Below, piece by piece: positions 11,800-24,431 of a DNA stretch of 62,000 nt (its first letter is position 1; every line of letters begins with the position of its first letter). The DNA lies in NCBI GenBank assembly GCA_015680685.1, contig MNCI01030970.1:128987-190986 (forward strand). The letters are read 5' to 3'. The DNA is from Gnetum montanum. Lineage: Eukaryota > Streptophyta > Gnetopsida > Gnetales > Gnetaceae. Position numbers and translations under genes: made by a program. The notes under the pieces were generated by a model. It searched no databases. It saw only the letters and a program-made list of their open reading frames with translations, and was not told where the DNA came from.

Positions 11800-12759
11800 C
11801 TATTTGTTTACCATTTTCAATAGTCTTGCCTTTTGTTGAGGAGCGAGCTTAGCATTAATAATTACCAATTTTCTATTCTTGAGGAATGTATACTCCATAT
11901 TTGTGGGTAACGGTTTTAGTTCCAAGGGCTCTTGCTTAAACTCGTTAGGGATTTCCAAATTCCCCCAATTGATATTTTCAGTGTTAGTATTTAGAAGTTG
12001 GTAGTGGGCTTGCTTTAATGTATCTATGCTATCAATATAAGCACAAGTCAAGCTCTCAGTTAGTTCCATGCATAAAGTTGAATTACTCTCTAAGTTAGCT
12101 GTCAGCCATTGGGTGCCTTCTTATCTTGTGATTGCTACATACAAGCATCTTTGTATGTTTGTTACTTGTGCACACTGGTTGCATGCAAGTAATGTTAAGT
12201 GTTGCACAAACCAAGACCTCTACAAGAAATTGCACCTTGTGTTGCTGTATGCGATGCATGAAACTTTCTTCTTCTCTATATTTCCATATGCATTTTCTTT
12301 TGATATTTCCAAGGAAAGATCACAAATTCCTAGGTACACATCAATCGTACTTAGCCATGCTCTCCCCATTATGATTTGGAAGTTCGCCTTATAGTTATCA
12401 ACTTGAATTACTAAGAAATTGGCTAGATACAACCATCCACAAATAGTAGTAACAATATCCTTCACTACTCCCAATGGGATAGTGATGGACTAGTCATCCA
12501 ACTCTAAACGAATGTTACTCTTTTTTAGCAGAGGTAGGTTCTAGGCCTTATACATTTCTTAGGAGATTAAATTAACACCAGAACCCAAATCCAAAAGAGC
12601 TTTGCAAGGCTCATTTCTAGTGATTTGCAAATAGATAAGAGGATTTCTAGGATTAGAGAATTTTCTAGGAAGATAACCAACTTTGATCCAACTGTTGATT
12701 GCATGCGTTAACATAACAATGTGCGTTGGGTGCGATTTTTGGTTTGAAGGGAGTCCCAA
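11800..12759 (-). pseudogene. Element A protease and protease-RT linker, broken
   Basis: Retropepsin-type protease that would process Gag-Pol. At 12,559-12,759 the minus-strand reading has CKALLDLGSGVNLIS. The catalytic D-S/T-G triad is altered to DLG here, while element B keeps DSG, so the enzyme is predicted dead even without the stops. Upstream SNPRNPLIYLQI fits the family. The linker (11,800-12,069, LEIPNEFKQEPLELKPLP) has a direct counterpart in B at 20,893-21,270 and is characteristic of Athila-like polyproteins. Confidence 0.75.
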
Positions 12760-12764
12760 ATATT

Positions 12765-15240
12765 CTAGTAACGATGAGGTGCTTGGATGACTAGTTTCTT
12801 GTGGTCATAAGGACTTATTTTGGCTTTTGGTTCTAAAGAAAGGTCTCTTCTTTGATCAATTATTTGAACCAATTGTAGGTTGAACATTAACAACCCTTGT
12901 AGTGCTACATTGCTGCGACTAGGTAGGAAGCTCACCCTCCATAGTTGGAGCAAGTGGTAATGGAACTGAGGGTGGAAGAGATGTGGACAAATGAGAAAGA
13001 TAGTTTGCATGTGGAGCATCACCCCTAAAAGAAAAAGCTTTATAGTGCTATGGGGTCTAGTAAATAGGTTGAAGAGCGACATGACTAGTAGAGTCACATG
13101 GGGAGATTGGCTACTACACATAATATCCGTATGGGTTAGGTTGATGGTAAAGGTATTGTTGTCATGGTGGTGGCATTCCCCATGATTTTCGGTGTTGCCA
13201 CTATTGATAATGTTCATTTGGTTGTGGTAGAGCTTCACTTGGATAATATGTCAGGGGTTGGTGGAACTGCCTTGGATTACCTTGAAGATAAGGTAAGCTT
13301 CTGGGTGTTTTTCTTCTATTTAATCATGGGTTGAGTGCATACATCCCAGACTCTTGCAAATGTGACACTACCAGACAATATCCCTTAGGATGATCATATT
13401 AACAAATTTCACATCCACCATCACTATCTGTTTTTGAATCCACAACCTCTTCAATGATGGCAACATTACTCTTACCTTTATTACATGCATATTTAAATTT
13501 CTTTCTTATTCCTTCTCTCCTAGTCACTACTTTGTTCCCTAGAATCTTTTACTATTTTTAGGATAGTTTGAAACTTGTCATCTAGGAAATTCCACATTTG
13601 ATCTACCTTTGCCAATACCTCTGATGCAAATTTTTGAATGGGCAAAGTCTTTTTATTCACCATCTCTTCAAGTGGTGACTCTTCTTCATTTTCGCAAAAT
13701 CTAATTTCCTTCTTTTGGAGGGAAGGATCTATGTTGTACTCCTCCGCACTTTCTCTTTTTCTCAACTTACCTTCCTCCTTGGAAACTTTCTCCAACAATC
13801 TTTGTATTTGGTGTGCTCTAACCTTGGATAGCCTTCCTTGAGCATAAGTCCCAAGGGTTCTTCACATTTCATACCTAAGCACATCTATGAGATGGCATAG
13901 TTGTTCCATTTGGGAGTAACCATGCCTAGGGCAATAATGTAATAATATATAATATCAGCTCATGGTAGCATCCAAGGGTTCGTGTCTTCCCTGTTTCCAT
14001 CCTTGGATATGCTTATGTAGGTTGGACACTCGGGAGTATGTTTGATACTTATCATTGAATAGCTCTAACATGGTACTCTATCGACAAATGGATTCTAGTT
14101 CTTAGGATTGATACTAGCTTTTCGCTTCCTTAATCAATGTCCATGGGAACAACTTTAATTTTTGCCACTCGTTGTCTATGTTTTGCAAGGCACATGTGTC
14201 ATAGAATGCTTGTAAATGATTTTGAAGATCAGTGTTGTATCCCCCTTCAAATTGTGGGATATTTTTCACATCTAGTTTTTTGATCCTACTATATTTTTGG
14301 TGCCTTGTTGAGATCCTAACGGCCTTGGTTATATCTAACATACTTTGGGTAGCTAGTAGGGGTTCATCATGATCCTACTATCTATGATGTCTATGATGCC
14401 TACACTATTTCCTAATCTCCCTTATTTCATGATGTGTTTCTTCAAAATGCCCTTACCCCCTTACCTTACTATTATGTCGATGAATTTTATCTCTCCTATC
14501 CTTATCCTCAAGGTATTATCCTTTGCAATTGCAATCAGAACCTGAAGGAGAGGGAGAAGAAGATGACAAAGGTGAAGAAGAAGGAGGACTCACACCGTGA
14601 TGGTGCCTATCACCTTCTCTTCAGTGGTCATGGCCTTGGTTATGTTTATGATCATTGTGTCCATCTTTGTCATGATTTTATGTTTCTTTTTCAGACTCCT
14701 TGTGTCTGTTGGTACCAAAACCTAGGTTATGAAAAGTTGAATGAAGGTTCTGATACCCAACTCCTTAAATGAAGTCAAAGAGAGGAACATCATCTTGTGT
14801 AGAACCTCTAGAGACAATTTCACCACCATTGTTTTCACTTAGGACATACGGAACATCTTGAGGCAACTTCCCCTTCATGGATTTATAATGTCTCTTCTGT
14901 TGTATATCCCTTTGACGTTGTGCCTCCATGGGTCAATATTTTCTTGAATCATGTTCGTGCACAATGTACTCTACTTGCAAGTGTTGCATACCAATTTGTG
15001 TGAGAGCATAAAGAAGCATACTCAGGACTAAGTGATTAGGAGGTAACACTATGTTACCTTCTAAAACACGCCACAGTGTTTGTTCATCTTGATGGAGGAT
15101 AAAGGTAAAATCTAGTATATACTCATCAGGATGAGTATATACCACACAAAACCATTGGGGTATTGGCAATTCATCATGTGCACCTTACCTCCCATTGTTC
15201 ATGGTGTTAGACCTAGTTGGTGAAGCACTCTCGTAATAAT
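12765..15240 (-). pseudogene. Element A gag, broken
   Basis: Capsid/nucleocapsid polyprotein of the retrotransposon. The N-terminal part at 14,933-15,169 (FTFILHQDEQ, VLSMLLYALTQIG) has counterparts in C (24,111-24,293) and H (30,359-30,826), which identifies it as the conserved gag start. The central region at 14,114-14,341 (NIPQFEGGYNTDLQNHLQAF) matches the capsid-like segment. At 13,520-13,798 is a charged, probably helical stretch (KEEGKLRKRESAEE) shared with F at 59,947-60,192. The frame is broken repeatedly. It lies directly inside the PBS, as expected. Confidence 0.75.
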
Positions 15241-15367
15241 AAGGAGACATAATTAATTATTCAGTGTGCAATACCCTTTTCCGAGATTGTAGAATAGCTA
15301 ATTCTAAGCGTACACTCCAACGATAAAAGAAGTTCCTTAGTTCTATTCAGTGCACAAACAACAAAAT

Positions 15368-15384
15368 TCCTAGCAACAATGCCA
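15368..15384 (-). promoter_or_regulatory. PBS of element A (tRNA-Asp type, decayed)
   Basis: The plus strand reads TCCTAGCAACAATGCCA, one base before the LTR. It aligns with the plant tRNA-Asp 3' end CCCCGGCAACGGCGCCA. The differences are mostly C-to-T or G-to-A, including all CG dinucleotides, as expected after cytosine methylation and deamination. Confidence 0.75.
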
Positions 15385-15385
15385 A

Positions 15386-15949
15386 TGATGAGTAGTAAGG
15401 TACCCCTACACCCAACCATAGGAATATGAGCATTCACGTGTGATCGGGTCGAACTTCAAGGATTAAGTGCTTATGCACTAACATAGAACAATGATGAGTT
15501 GTGCAATCATTTTTTTCCAAAGCTTACTTGTAAGGCGCAATGGTATGGTTAAGAAAACTTGAGGTATATGATTTTTATATCTCTTTTTATATTTTATCTT
15601 TTAGTCTCCTAAGTGCATACAATGAAAATATTTAATTAACTAATGAATTTCACAACTTCAACATAACCAAATCCTAACACTAGCATCTATTCCCACTCTC
15701 CAAACACATCTTGAACTAGTGTGACACTAGGATTACCAAACACTAGTCGTTACTAGGTTACCAAGTGTTCCACATATGCTTGGAGTGGTTGTGCTAAGTG
15801 TACTAATGTGTTGATAATTAATCAATCTATAAAATCAACATTGACTAAGCTATTGAAAGCATCAGATAATAGTAAATAGCCTTGAAGAAGAGTAAATAAC
15901 ATTAAAAACAATAAATAATATTCAAAGTAATAACTAATCTATTTTGAAT
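15386..15949 (-). repeat. 5' LTR of element A, L1 type, truncated at an L2 junction
   Basis: Matches the first 564 bp of the L1 LTR at 6,254. It stops after ATTTTGAAT, where a second LTR starts (TGATGAGCAGTGAGG). The remaining about 320 bp, with the TATA box, are missing. Exactly the same junction exists at 61,629/61,630. Confidence 0.85.
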
Positions 15950-16575
15950 TGATGAGCAGTGAGGTATCCCTACGTTCAACCATATGAATACGAGTGTCCA
16001 TGCTAATCTAGTTGAATTCCAAGGACTAAGTGCTTATGCACCTTTGTCGAACAAGAATGGGTTGATCAATCATTGTCTTCCAAAGTTTACATGTATGTCA
16101 TGATTCTATGGTTAAGAAAACTTGAGGCATATGATTTTTATATTTTTTTGTGTTTTTATGTCTTGTTTCTAATAAGGGAGGAGAGAGATAACTAAGTAAC
16201 TAATTTGATTTAACTACTTATTAACTAGGATCTAACTGATCCTAACACCAATATCTATTCTCACGTGTCGTAAACATCCTGAACTAGTGCAACACTACTA
16301 GGATTACCAAATGCTAATCATTACTAGGTTACCAAGTGTTACATACATGCTCAAATTCATCGTACTATGTGTGCTTACTTAGGAGAGTTGTAGGGTGAGA
16401 GAGAATCATTAATTAACTAAGGAAAGCATTAAGTAATAGTAATTAACATTAATTAATATATTTTGAATGCTATAAGGTTTATAACAAAGTTTGTCTTTAT
16501 TGCCATACACAAGGTGTGCTCAAGTACATAATGCTTGAATAAAGATCCATTCACTTTATGACTCCTATTGTAGGC
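15950..16575 (-). repeat. 3' LTR of element B, L2 type, internally truncated
   Basis: Starts TGATGAGCAGTGAGG and follows the L2 LTR (compare 24,432) for about 620 bp. It then jumps at GTAGGCA to internal sequence equivalent to 7,327 in A. The LTR end, the polypurine tract and about 185 bp of internal DNA are deleted. Confidence 0.75.
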
Positions 16576-18185
16576 ATGACATCCAGACTTTCACTTGATA
16601 GCTTGAAGAGAAAGAGGGAGAAAAGAAAATGAGGCGTGTTGCTGCAAATGTCGAGATTGCACCCTCTGTTGTTTATCCATAGCCACGCGACTAGACTTGT
16701 TCTTGATGTAAACATTCCAGCTCTAGTCCATCCCAAGTGCTTCCTCCTATTCTAGACCATAGTTCATGTAATCGCCATCTACACACACAACATAGTCACA
16801 AATGAGCAAGGATAAGTAAGCCACAATGCAATTGATACCTTGCCTTGATATAAAGTGCATTGGCTAGGTTTTGGTTATGGCAGAATCTAGGTTAGAGGTT
16901 TATTACTAATAAATACCCAAGGTGTAGGGGTTAGGCAAGTAGTAGAATAGAGAAATTGAAAAATTTGTGCTAGGGCCCCCACAACTAAGAGCAAACCTCT
17001 GGTAGCAAGAAGATGAAAAAATATAAGGAACAAGAAAGATGGAAAAAATAACAATAACACCAATAAAGTGGATGTTAAAGATGGTGATGAAACAAGAAAT
17101 GGTTGATTGCAGAGAATAGTTAAGGAAAAGAACTTAACAATTGCACCAAAAAGGAATGCCAGTGGGTCCTCCCCAAAGCAGGCTCATGCCCTTTATGCCA
17201 TGATAAAACCACAAACCAAAGAGTCCATAGGCTCTAGGAATGTCATTTGGAAGCAAGAGTTAAAAACTTATCCACAAGAATTTACCAAGGAAAAACAATA
17301 CATCAACCAAGATATGGACTAATCATAAAATTGGCAATGAGGTGGAAAATGGAAAGAAAGATGGAGAGTAGAAATGGAATGGAATCCCAAGACCAAAGTT
17401 GTGTAAAGTCCCTTATGTATGTCATGGTTAATGTGACTGAGTAGGACTCATTCCAAATCTAAACTCAAACCAACCACACTTAGTAACCTTGCATCGATAC
17501 ACTTGGCCAATCTGTCCTCTTTAAGCAACAAGAATGCCTCCAAAAAGAGTCACCACCATCCCAAGAAGAGCGAGATCGAGATGTAGGAAGTGAGAAAGGG
17601 CCTTAGTTAGAGGGAACCTTTAGGCATGGGTAACATGTCTTTCCAGTGCCATAACTAGTGCTTGTATCCCATATTGCTTTATTATGTCTAAGGGGTATGC
17701 TTTGAATTCCCAATTTTGTTTTGCATAAGAACCACACCATGCAAAGACTTATTTTTATTCACTCAACTTCCTAATATTTGATCGATGGCAGAATGGCAGA
17801 AAACCCAAGAAAAAGCATCCAAGGATCCAAGAGAATGGCCAGCACAAATGCATCAAATCCCCTTGAAGTCACATCCTTTTCAACCATTGAGTCCTTCCTT
17901 TAGTTTGAAAAATACCAAGGCACCAATTTATTACGAAGTTGATTAGAAAAAAAAAAGGACTATACAATTCCAAGCCAAGGGAGACCATAGAGTTGAATGG
18001 ATGAATGGATGACATGGACTCATTGCCTGTTTTATCAAAAGAACCATATCATAATATTAGCATCATAATTCAGAGGCAAAAACCAAACATTAGCAATCAA
18101 TTGCATATAATTCAATCCACCATCAAGAGCACTTATTGTATGATGAATGAAAGTAAATCAATCAAACAAAGAAATAATAAAAATG
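16576..18185 (-). other. Element B non-coding 3' internal region
   Basis: Homologous to 7,327-8,900 of element A, starting TGACATCCAGAC. No credible ORF: the short plus-strand frames at 17,107-17,444 and 18,005-18,205 have no family resemblance and are interrupted in the paralogue. Confidence 0.65.
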
Positions 18186-19480
18186 TCAACGATGGTGTAA
18201 AATAAAAATAAGAAACATTGAAGAAATGTGTAAAATAAAAATGTGTAAAACAAAAAATACAAAAAGGGCTAAGGGCCTAGAATGGTTGGCATAAGTGGCA
18301 ATCTCCCCTGTGATTGAGTTGGAAGGAGGAGATTCAAAATAGCAAGCAAGGTTGTCCACCAACAGAGGTAGCATGAGTACTGGCTATTCTAAGCTCATGA
18401 AAATATTTGGTTTGTTGGGCATTGACCAACAGTTTCTTATTCGTGCTCTCAAGTTTGTATATCATCATGGCCCCTGAAGGAAAAGTTGTATGAATGACAT
18501 AAGGTCCTTCCCATAGCATTTGAAATCTGGTACATTGTGGCACGTGTGGGATTCCATTAGAGAACCTTATCTCCCACTTGATATTTAAATTTCCTAATTC
18601 CTAGGTCATGACGTTGTTTATTGAAGGTCTTCTGCAATTCGTTAGATGATAGGGTAGCCAATTAGTTCTCATCTAGTAGGGTAAGGATCATCAACCATTG
18701 TTTTTGTACTAGATCGAGGTCAAGGTTGAGGTCACATGCTATGGATAGTGTACGAAGCTCAGTTTGAATGTGAAGTGTTGGTAGTTTACCATACACTAAC
18801 TCATAAGGAGAGTAGCCTATATGGAGTTTCTATGTGGAGCGGTATGCCCATAGAACATCATTCAGTTTAGTGCTCTAGTATCACCTAAACTTGCTAATGG
18901 TTCTTGTCAATATCTTTGTAATCTCCCTATTGGTGACCTTGGCTTGACCGTTTGCTTGGGGGTGATATGGTGTAGTCAGTTTATGCTCAACCCCTAAGTG
19001 TTCCATTAATTTTCAAAAAGTCACACCTATGAAGTGTGTAACATTTTCTAAAATAAGTGCACAAGGCACACCAAATCTATTTATGATTTGTTGTTGAACA
19101 AATTGCACAGTTGTAGATGATGTACATTGGTGTAAGTAGCCTCATAAAATAAATTCCCTAAATGTTGAAGGGTTCTCAAGGTTGAATCCATTGTTGTGGA
19201 CCCTCCATTCTAACAGTCATCCCCTGATCACGTTGACAATGCTCACAATATTAGACGAAATAATGGATGTCCCAAAATAATTTAGGCCAATAATATCCTA
19301 CAAGAAAGATCTTAATGGTTGTTCGTCTCCTGATGTAATGACCCCCACAAGGACCCTCATGAGCATCTTGGAGAACTTGTAGTTGATCTACATCAGGAAC
19401 ACACCATTGGACCAAGCCATCAGGACATGCTTTGTAAAGTTGCCCATTGATTTTCATAAAATACTTGGCTCAGTGAACAA
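18186..19480 (-). pseudogene. Element B integrase, broken
   Basis: The minus-strand C-terminal domain is at 18,334-18,543 (FQMLWEGPYVIHTTF). The zinc-binding N-terminus is at 19,251-19,457 (AHEGPCGGHY, then GYYWPKLFWDI). The catalytic core between them is shortened and carries many stops. The expected catalytic Glu is Lys (ANGQAKVTN, about 18,935), which inactivates the enzyme. Part of the core around 19,130 is lost: the first catalytic Asp motif seen in A (IWGIDFM) is not found. Confidence 0.8.
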
Positions 19481-19508
19481 ACTATTGTTTCTTTTTAGTG
19501 TCAAACCC

Positions 19509-20880
19509 TTATGGTGTTTGTTGTGTAAGGAGATAGGTGAGAATACTACTATACCAGTTTGTCTCCATGGTTAATTGATTATTCACTACACCTACAAAGA
19601 GGAGTTCATCTAGGAAATAATCAAAAATTGGATACTCATCCTCTTGGTTGTCCCATTGCAGCCATGATAAATGATTAGCAACTACATTCTCGATGCCTTT
19701 ACAATTGATCATCATAAGATCAAACTCTTGTAAGATTACAAGCCATTGTATCATGCAAGGGCTTATCGTATTATTCATTAGGAACCTTATTGCACTATGA
19801 TTCGTATGTATGAATACCTTATAGCCCAAGACACTGTGCCTAAATTATTTTAGTGCAAACACTACAACCATTAATTCTTTCTCTGTTGTAGTGTAGTTAA
19901 GTTGTGCACCAGCGATACTTCTACTTGCACAGTGGATGTAATAAGCACATTTTTGATCATCTAACTATGTAAGTATAGCTCCTAAAGCATAGTTGGATGC
20001 ATCAATCATTATGTGGAATGGCCTAGACTAGTTAGGAGCTTGTAGGATAGGTGTTTCTACTAGCTTCTATTTTAAAGTTTGGAAAGCTAGTTCACATTCC
20101 CTAGTCCATTTGAAAGGTATGTCCTTTTTCTTTAGTTCAACCAATGATTTTGCAACCTTTGAAAACTTCTCAATAAACCTTCTGTAGTAGCCTGTGTGTC
20201 CAAGGAATGACTAGATATCTTTTACAGTTTTTGGTTGATGAGTAATTCCTTGGATAACTTTGATCTTTTCAGGGTCTACCTCTATCCCTATTCATGAAAT
20301 TTTATGTCCTAGTATGATGCCTTCTTGGACCATCAAATGGCTTGTCTACCAATTGAGCCTTAAATTGGTTTCTACACATTGTTTTAATACTTTCTCTAAC
20401 TGGTCCAAGTCTTGATCAAAGTTTTCTCCATAGGTGGAGAAGTCTTCCATGAATACCTCCACATCGTTTCCTATCTACTATTGAAATATGCTTAGAACTA
20501 ATCGTTGAAACATTGCAAGGGCATTACACAAGAAGAAAAAATCTATTTATATGAAAATGTTCCCCAAAAACTGGTGAACATAGTCTTGGCTTGGTCTTTT
20601 AGGGCTATTTATATTTGGTTGTACCCACTGTACCATCTAGAAAACTATAGTAGCGATTCCCTACAATGGTGTCTAAGACTTGGTCAACAAATGGTAACAG
20701 AAAGTTGTCCTTGAATATTTCCATGTTTAGTAGCTTGAAATCTATGCACACCCTCCATTTTCCTCCCTTTTTGGGCACTATAAGTAAGGGGCTAACCCAT
20801 TCACTATTAGCAATGGGATAGATGAACCTAGCTTTTAGAAGCTTTTCAATTTCTTTCTTAACTACTTGCTTCAGCTTTGG
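19509..20880 (-). pseudogene. Element B RNase H and reverse transcriptase, broken
   Basis: The longest open piece, 19,509-19,829, reads FIHTNHSAIRFLMNN and ILQEFDLMMINCKG, then a VVANHLSWLQ ending, the Athila-type RNase H C-terminus. The RT palm at 20,442-20,453 reads FMED in place of FMDD, replacing one catalytic Asp. Numerous stops interrupt the rest. Confidence 0.8.
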
Positions 20881-20892
20881 GTTTAATCACCT

Positions 20893-21877
20893 CTACAGTT
20901 CTCTTGAAGGCTTCATGGAGGGGTCAGTGTAAATTCTATATTGGCATATCCTAGGATCTATTCTAGTTAATTTAGGATATGACCAAGTGAAAGCTTTCGA
21001 CCATTTATTTATCACTTTTAGTAGTCTTTCTTTTTGTTCAGAAGCAAGCTTCATGTTAATAATTACCGGTTTTCCATTTTTAAGAAACGTGTATTCTATA
21101 CCAATGGGTAATGGTTTTAGCTCAAGGGGATCTTGCTTAAACTTATCAAGGATTTCCAACTTCTTGCAGTTGATATTTTCAAGGTCAAGACTTGGAAGTT
21201 GGCAATGGAATTGCTCTAATGTGTCTATGCTATCGATGTAAGTGCAAGTCAAACCCTCAGTTGGTTCCATGCATATAGTTGAACTACTCTCTTAATTAGC
21301 TATCAACCACTAGGTGCCTTCCTATCTTGTGGCTGCTGCATACAAGCATCTTTGTATATCAATCACTTGTGCACATTGATTACATGTAGGTAATGTTAAA
21401 CATTGTACAAACCATGACTTCTGCATGCAATTACACCCTGTGTCATTGTATGCGATGCATGGAACTTTCGTCTTCTCAATCTTTTCAAATGTATTTTTCT
21501 TTGATATTTATAGGGAAAGATTGTGGATTCCTAGGCTCATGTCAATTGTTCTTATCCATGCTCTTCCCATATGATTGGGAATTGCCCCTTACTATTGTTC
21601 ACTTAAATCACTAGGAAGTCAATTACATACGACCACCCAAAAACAGTGCTGATAATGTCCTTCACTAGTCCCAATGGGATAGTGATGAACTGGTCAACCA
21701 ACTCTAAACGAATGTTACTCTTTTTTAGTAGAGGCAAGTTCTAGGCCTTGTACATTTCTTGAGAAATTAAGTTGACATAAGAACCTGAATCCAAAAGAGC
21801 TTTGCATAGCTCATTTCCAGAAATTTGTAGATATATTGGAGGACTCCCAGGATTAGAGAATTTTATAGGAAGATTTC
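20893..21877 (-). pseudogene. Element B protease and linker, cut by an LTR
   Basis: The linker at 20,893-21,270 is open for 125 codons (LEILDKFKQDPLELKPLP, FTWSYPKLTRIDPR). The protease at about 21,741-21,877 keeps the active-site DSG (LLDSGSYVNLIS). The reading ends abruptly where the TGATGAG of an L3 LTR begins at 21,878. The gag and 5' end of B are not found on the far side of that unit. Confidence 0.75.
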
Positions 21878-22850
21878 TGATGAGTGGCAAGGTACCCCTA
21901 CACTCAACCATACGAATACGAGTGTTCACACATGATCTGGTCGAACTCCATGGACATAGTAGTTGTGATATCTAGATAGTTACACATTGATCATAGTTCA
22001 CTATCTTCCCACGTGGACTAGTATTTTCTATGTCACGTATGGTTTAGTCCAAAGTGAGGCATATGATGTGATCCTAAATTAGTGCTACTCCTAGAGAAAA
22101 TGGAAAATAATCTTGATTAAACTAATGAGTAATAGGAAATGAAGTCTAAGCTAACCTAAGTGTGATAAGCATCCATTCCTTAATCATCTATACACATCTT
22201 GGACCTCGTGCATGACTACTACTAGGATTACCAAGCATAGATCCTAGGTACGCTACTGGGTTACCAAGTAGTCACACTTAAATGCTTGTGATTAAGTCAT
22301 ACTGATTCCACAGTTAACAAAAAGAATAGTAAATGATGATAAAGAAATATTAACTAAGAAAATAATAAATAGCAATGACAATTAACAATAACAATTAAAC
22401 AATTAAAACTAAGTGAATGCTGTAATGATGAAGTAATCTTGATCTTTATTTCTGGTCATGTGCGCGTCCAAGTATGTCACACTTGAATAAAGGTGTCATA
22501 CAATTACAAGCATCAAACTGTGGGCATGCACTTGGGAAAATAATCTAACTCCTACGGAAACAAAATGCAAGGGCTTCGCTACCACTACTCAAAAATTTGC
22601 CTAGGTGTGATGGAGGGCCACTTATTTATAGGCTAAAATAGGCTCTACGTAAACGGGGCCACATCGATGCATGGAGGGATGCGTCGACAGGGCCACATAT
22701 ACGGGGCCATGTCGATGCGGCCGTGTATACAAGATGCATGGAGGGATGCGTCTATGGGGCCACATATACAGGTTCGCGTCAACGCGGCTACGTATACGAG
22801 ACCCCGTATATGTGGCCTAGTAAATGCATCAACCAATTGACACTTCATCA
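21878..22850 (-). repeat. 3' LTR of unit C, L3 type
   Basis: 973 bp from TGATGAGTGGCAAGG to CACTTCATCA, inserted in B protease. It is longer than and distinct from L1/L2. A minus-strand TATA box is the complement of CTTATTTATAGGC at about 22,621-22,633. The segment 22,650-22,810 has internal repeats (GGGGCCACATATAC, ATGCATGGAGGGATGCGTC). Its GC-rich motifs are rich in CG, unlike neighbouring LTRs, which suggests a younger or less deaminated copy. Confidence 0.85.
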
Positions 22851-22866
22851 TACCCCCACGACTGAA
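22851..22866 (-). promoter_or_regulatory. Polypurine tract of unit C
   Basis: The minus strand reads TTCAGTCGTGGGGGTA immediately before the L3 LTR. Confidence 0.8.
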
Positions 22867-24413
22867 TAACAACTCGTCCTCAAGTCAAAGAAAGTGAGGA
22901 ACAAGCTTAATTGGATATACAATGGATAGGTATGGGATTATTGATTGACTAGAAATTTATTCATGCCATAGTAGAGAATTAAACAAAATTTGGACATAGA
23001 CACAAAAGACAAAACTTGCGAAACTCATGGGGTTCCCAATAGTGGTGGCTCCTCCATGGGTGCCTTTCCTTTGTCCTGTGCATTAGGCTTCTAAGATTGA
23101 TATCATTGAAGAAGCACCTAACGTTTCTCCTCTTCTATATGAGGATTATGATCTATCCATGTTGATGTTCCAATGTTTGATGGAGTCAGAACTTTTCATG
23201 GACACGACAGCTACGGGAACACTTGATTGGCCTTGACATGCCATGTTGCAAATAGTTGTCGTTGCTCTTCATAGTCTTGGGCCCTAACCTATCCTCCCTT
23301 TGCTTGGATAGATTATGCAGTAATAGGAGTTTCATGATGGATGCTGAATGATTGCCTTTTGCTCTACATGTTCTGCATGAGGTCCTTGGCCTTTGCCTTC
23401 CTCAGGTCATTCGGTTGCACCTTGAGAAGGTCCTCCTTGTTGTCTTCTTTTAGGGGCCATCTAGAATCACACAAAGATCAATTATTAGTAAGGTTATTGG
23501 AAAAATTTCAATGATTTCATACCTTAATCATTGCCTTTAATTAATGTTGCATCTTTACTTAGTGTGATTTTAGAGTTAGAAACTTTTCAAGGAAGTTTCG
23601 CTAAAAGTTTAATGTTGGACCTGGTTTTGAGGAATGTTTGATAAAATGATGATAAAGGAATGAATGAATTTGGAAATGAAGTACTCAAAGGGTAAAATAT
23701 GATGTGGGGATGTGCTACAAGTACAAATTATAAAATTCATATAAGTGGATCCTCCCTAAAGCAGGTTCCAACCTATAATTCACTTGAGTAACCACACCTT
23801 AAAATGTCTGTAATCGTAATCGTTGAGCATGAGTTAACATGACTATAATCGTTGAGCATGGCTTTCACTAGGAAGTTCCACTTAGGACATGTGGGACATT
23901 CTGCAACAACTTTTCCATCATGGATTCATGATGTCTCTCATATTGTAAGTTCCTTTGACGATGTGCCTCCATGGGTCAATACTCTCTCGAGTCATGATCA
24001 TGCACAACATACTCTGCCTGTAAGTGTTGCACGCAAATTCGTGTGAGATCATGAAGAAGCATGCTTGGGACTGAATGATTTGGAGATGACACTATGTTAC
24101 CTTCTAAATCTCACGAATGCAATTGTTCATCCCAGTGAAGGATAAAGGTAAATTTTGGTGTATACTTGTTAGGATGAACATATACCACGAAAAACTGTTG
24201 AGGGACTAGTGGATTATCATGTGTACTACATCTTCGATTCTTCCCTATTTCAGACATAGGTGGTGAAACACTTTCATACGAAGAAGGAGACATGATTGCC
24301 TATTCAGTGTGTAATGTATTATTATTTATTATATTTCTTTAACCAACCCCAAGGGTTTGTTCCAATGATATGAAAGATTTCCTATGTTATGGTTAATGCA
24401 CAAACAACAAAGT
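22867..24413 (-). pseudogene. Unit C internal region: only a gag N-terminal remnant, no pol
   Basis: Only about 1.55 kb separate the PPT from the PBS, far too little for gag-pol. A gag start is recognisable at 24,111-24,293 (MSPSSYESVSPP, VVYVHPNKYTPKFTFILH). It continues, broken, to about 23,865, where the text matches the H gag at 30,515-30,600. The rest (22,900-23,850) has no domain that I recognise. This looks like a non-autonomous or internally deleted Athila derivative that would depend on a relative for replication proteins. Confidence 0.65.
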
Positions 24414-24430
24414 CCCCGGCAACGGTGCCA
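24414..24430 (-). promoter_or_regulatory. PBS complementary to tRNA-Asp, nearly intact
   Basis: The plus strand reads CCCCGGCAACGGTGCCA. It differs at one base from the plant tRNA-Asp 3' end including CCA. It lies one base inside the LTR start at 24,432. This is the best preserved PBS in the window and anchors the reading of the three decayed ones. Confidence 0.9.
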
Positions 24431-24431
24431 A

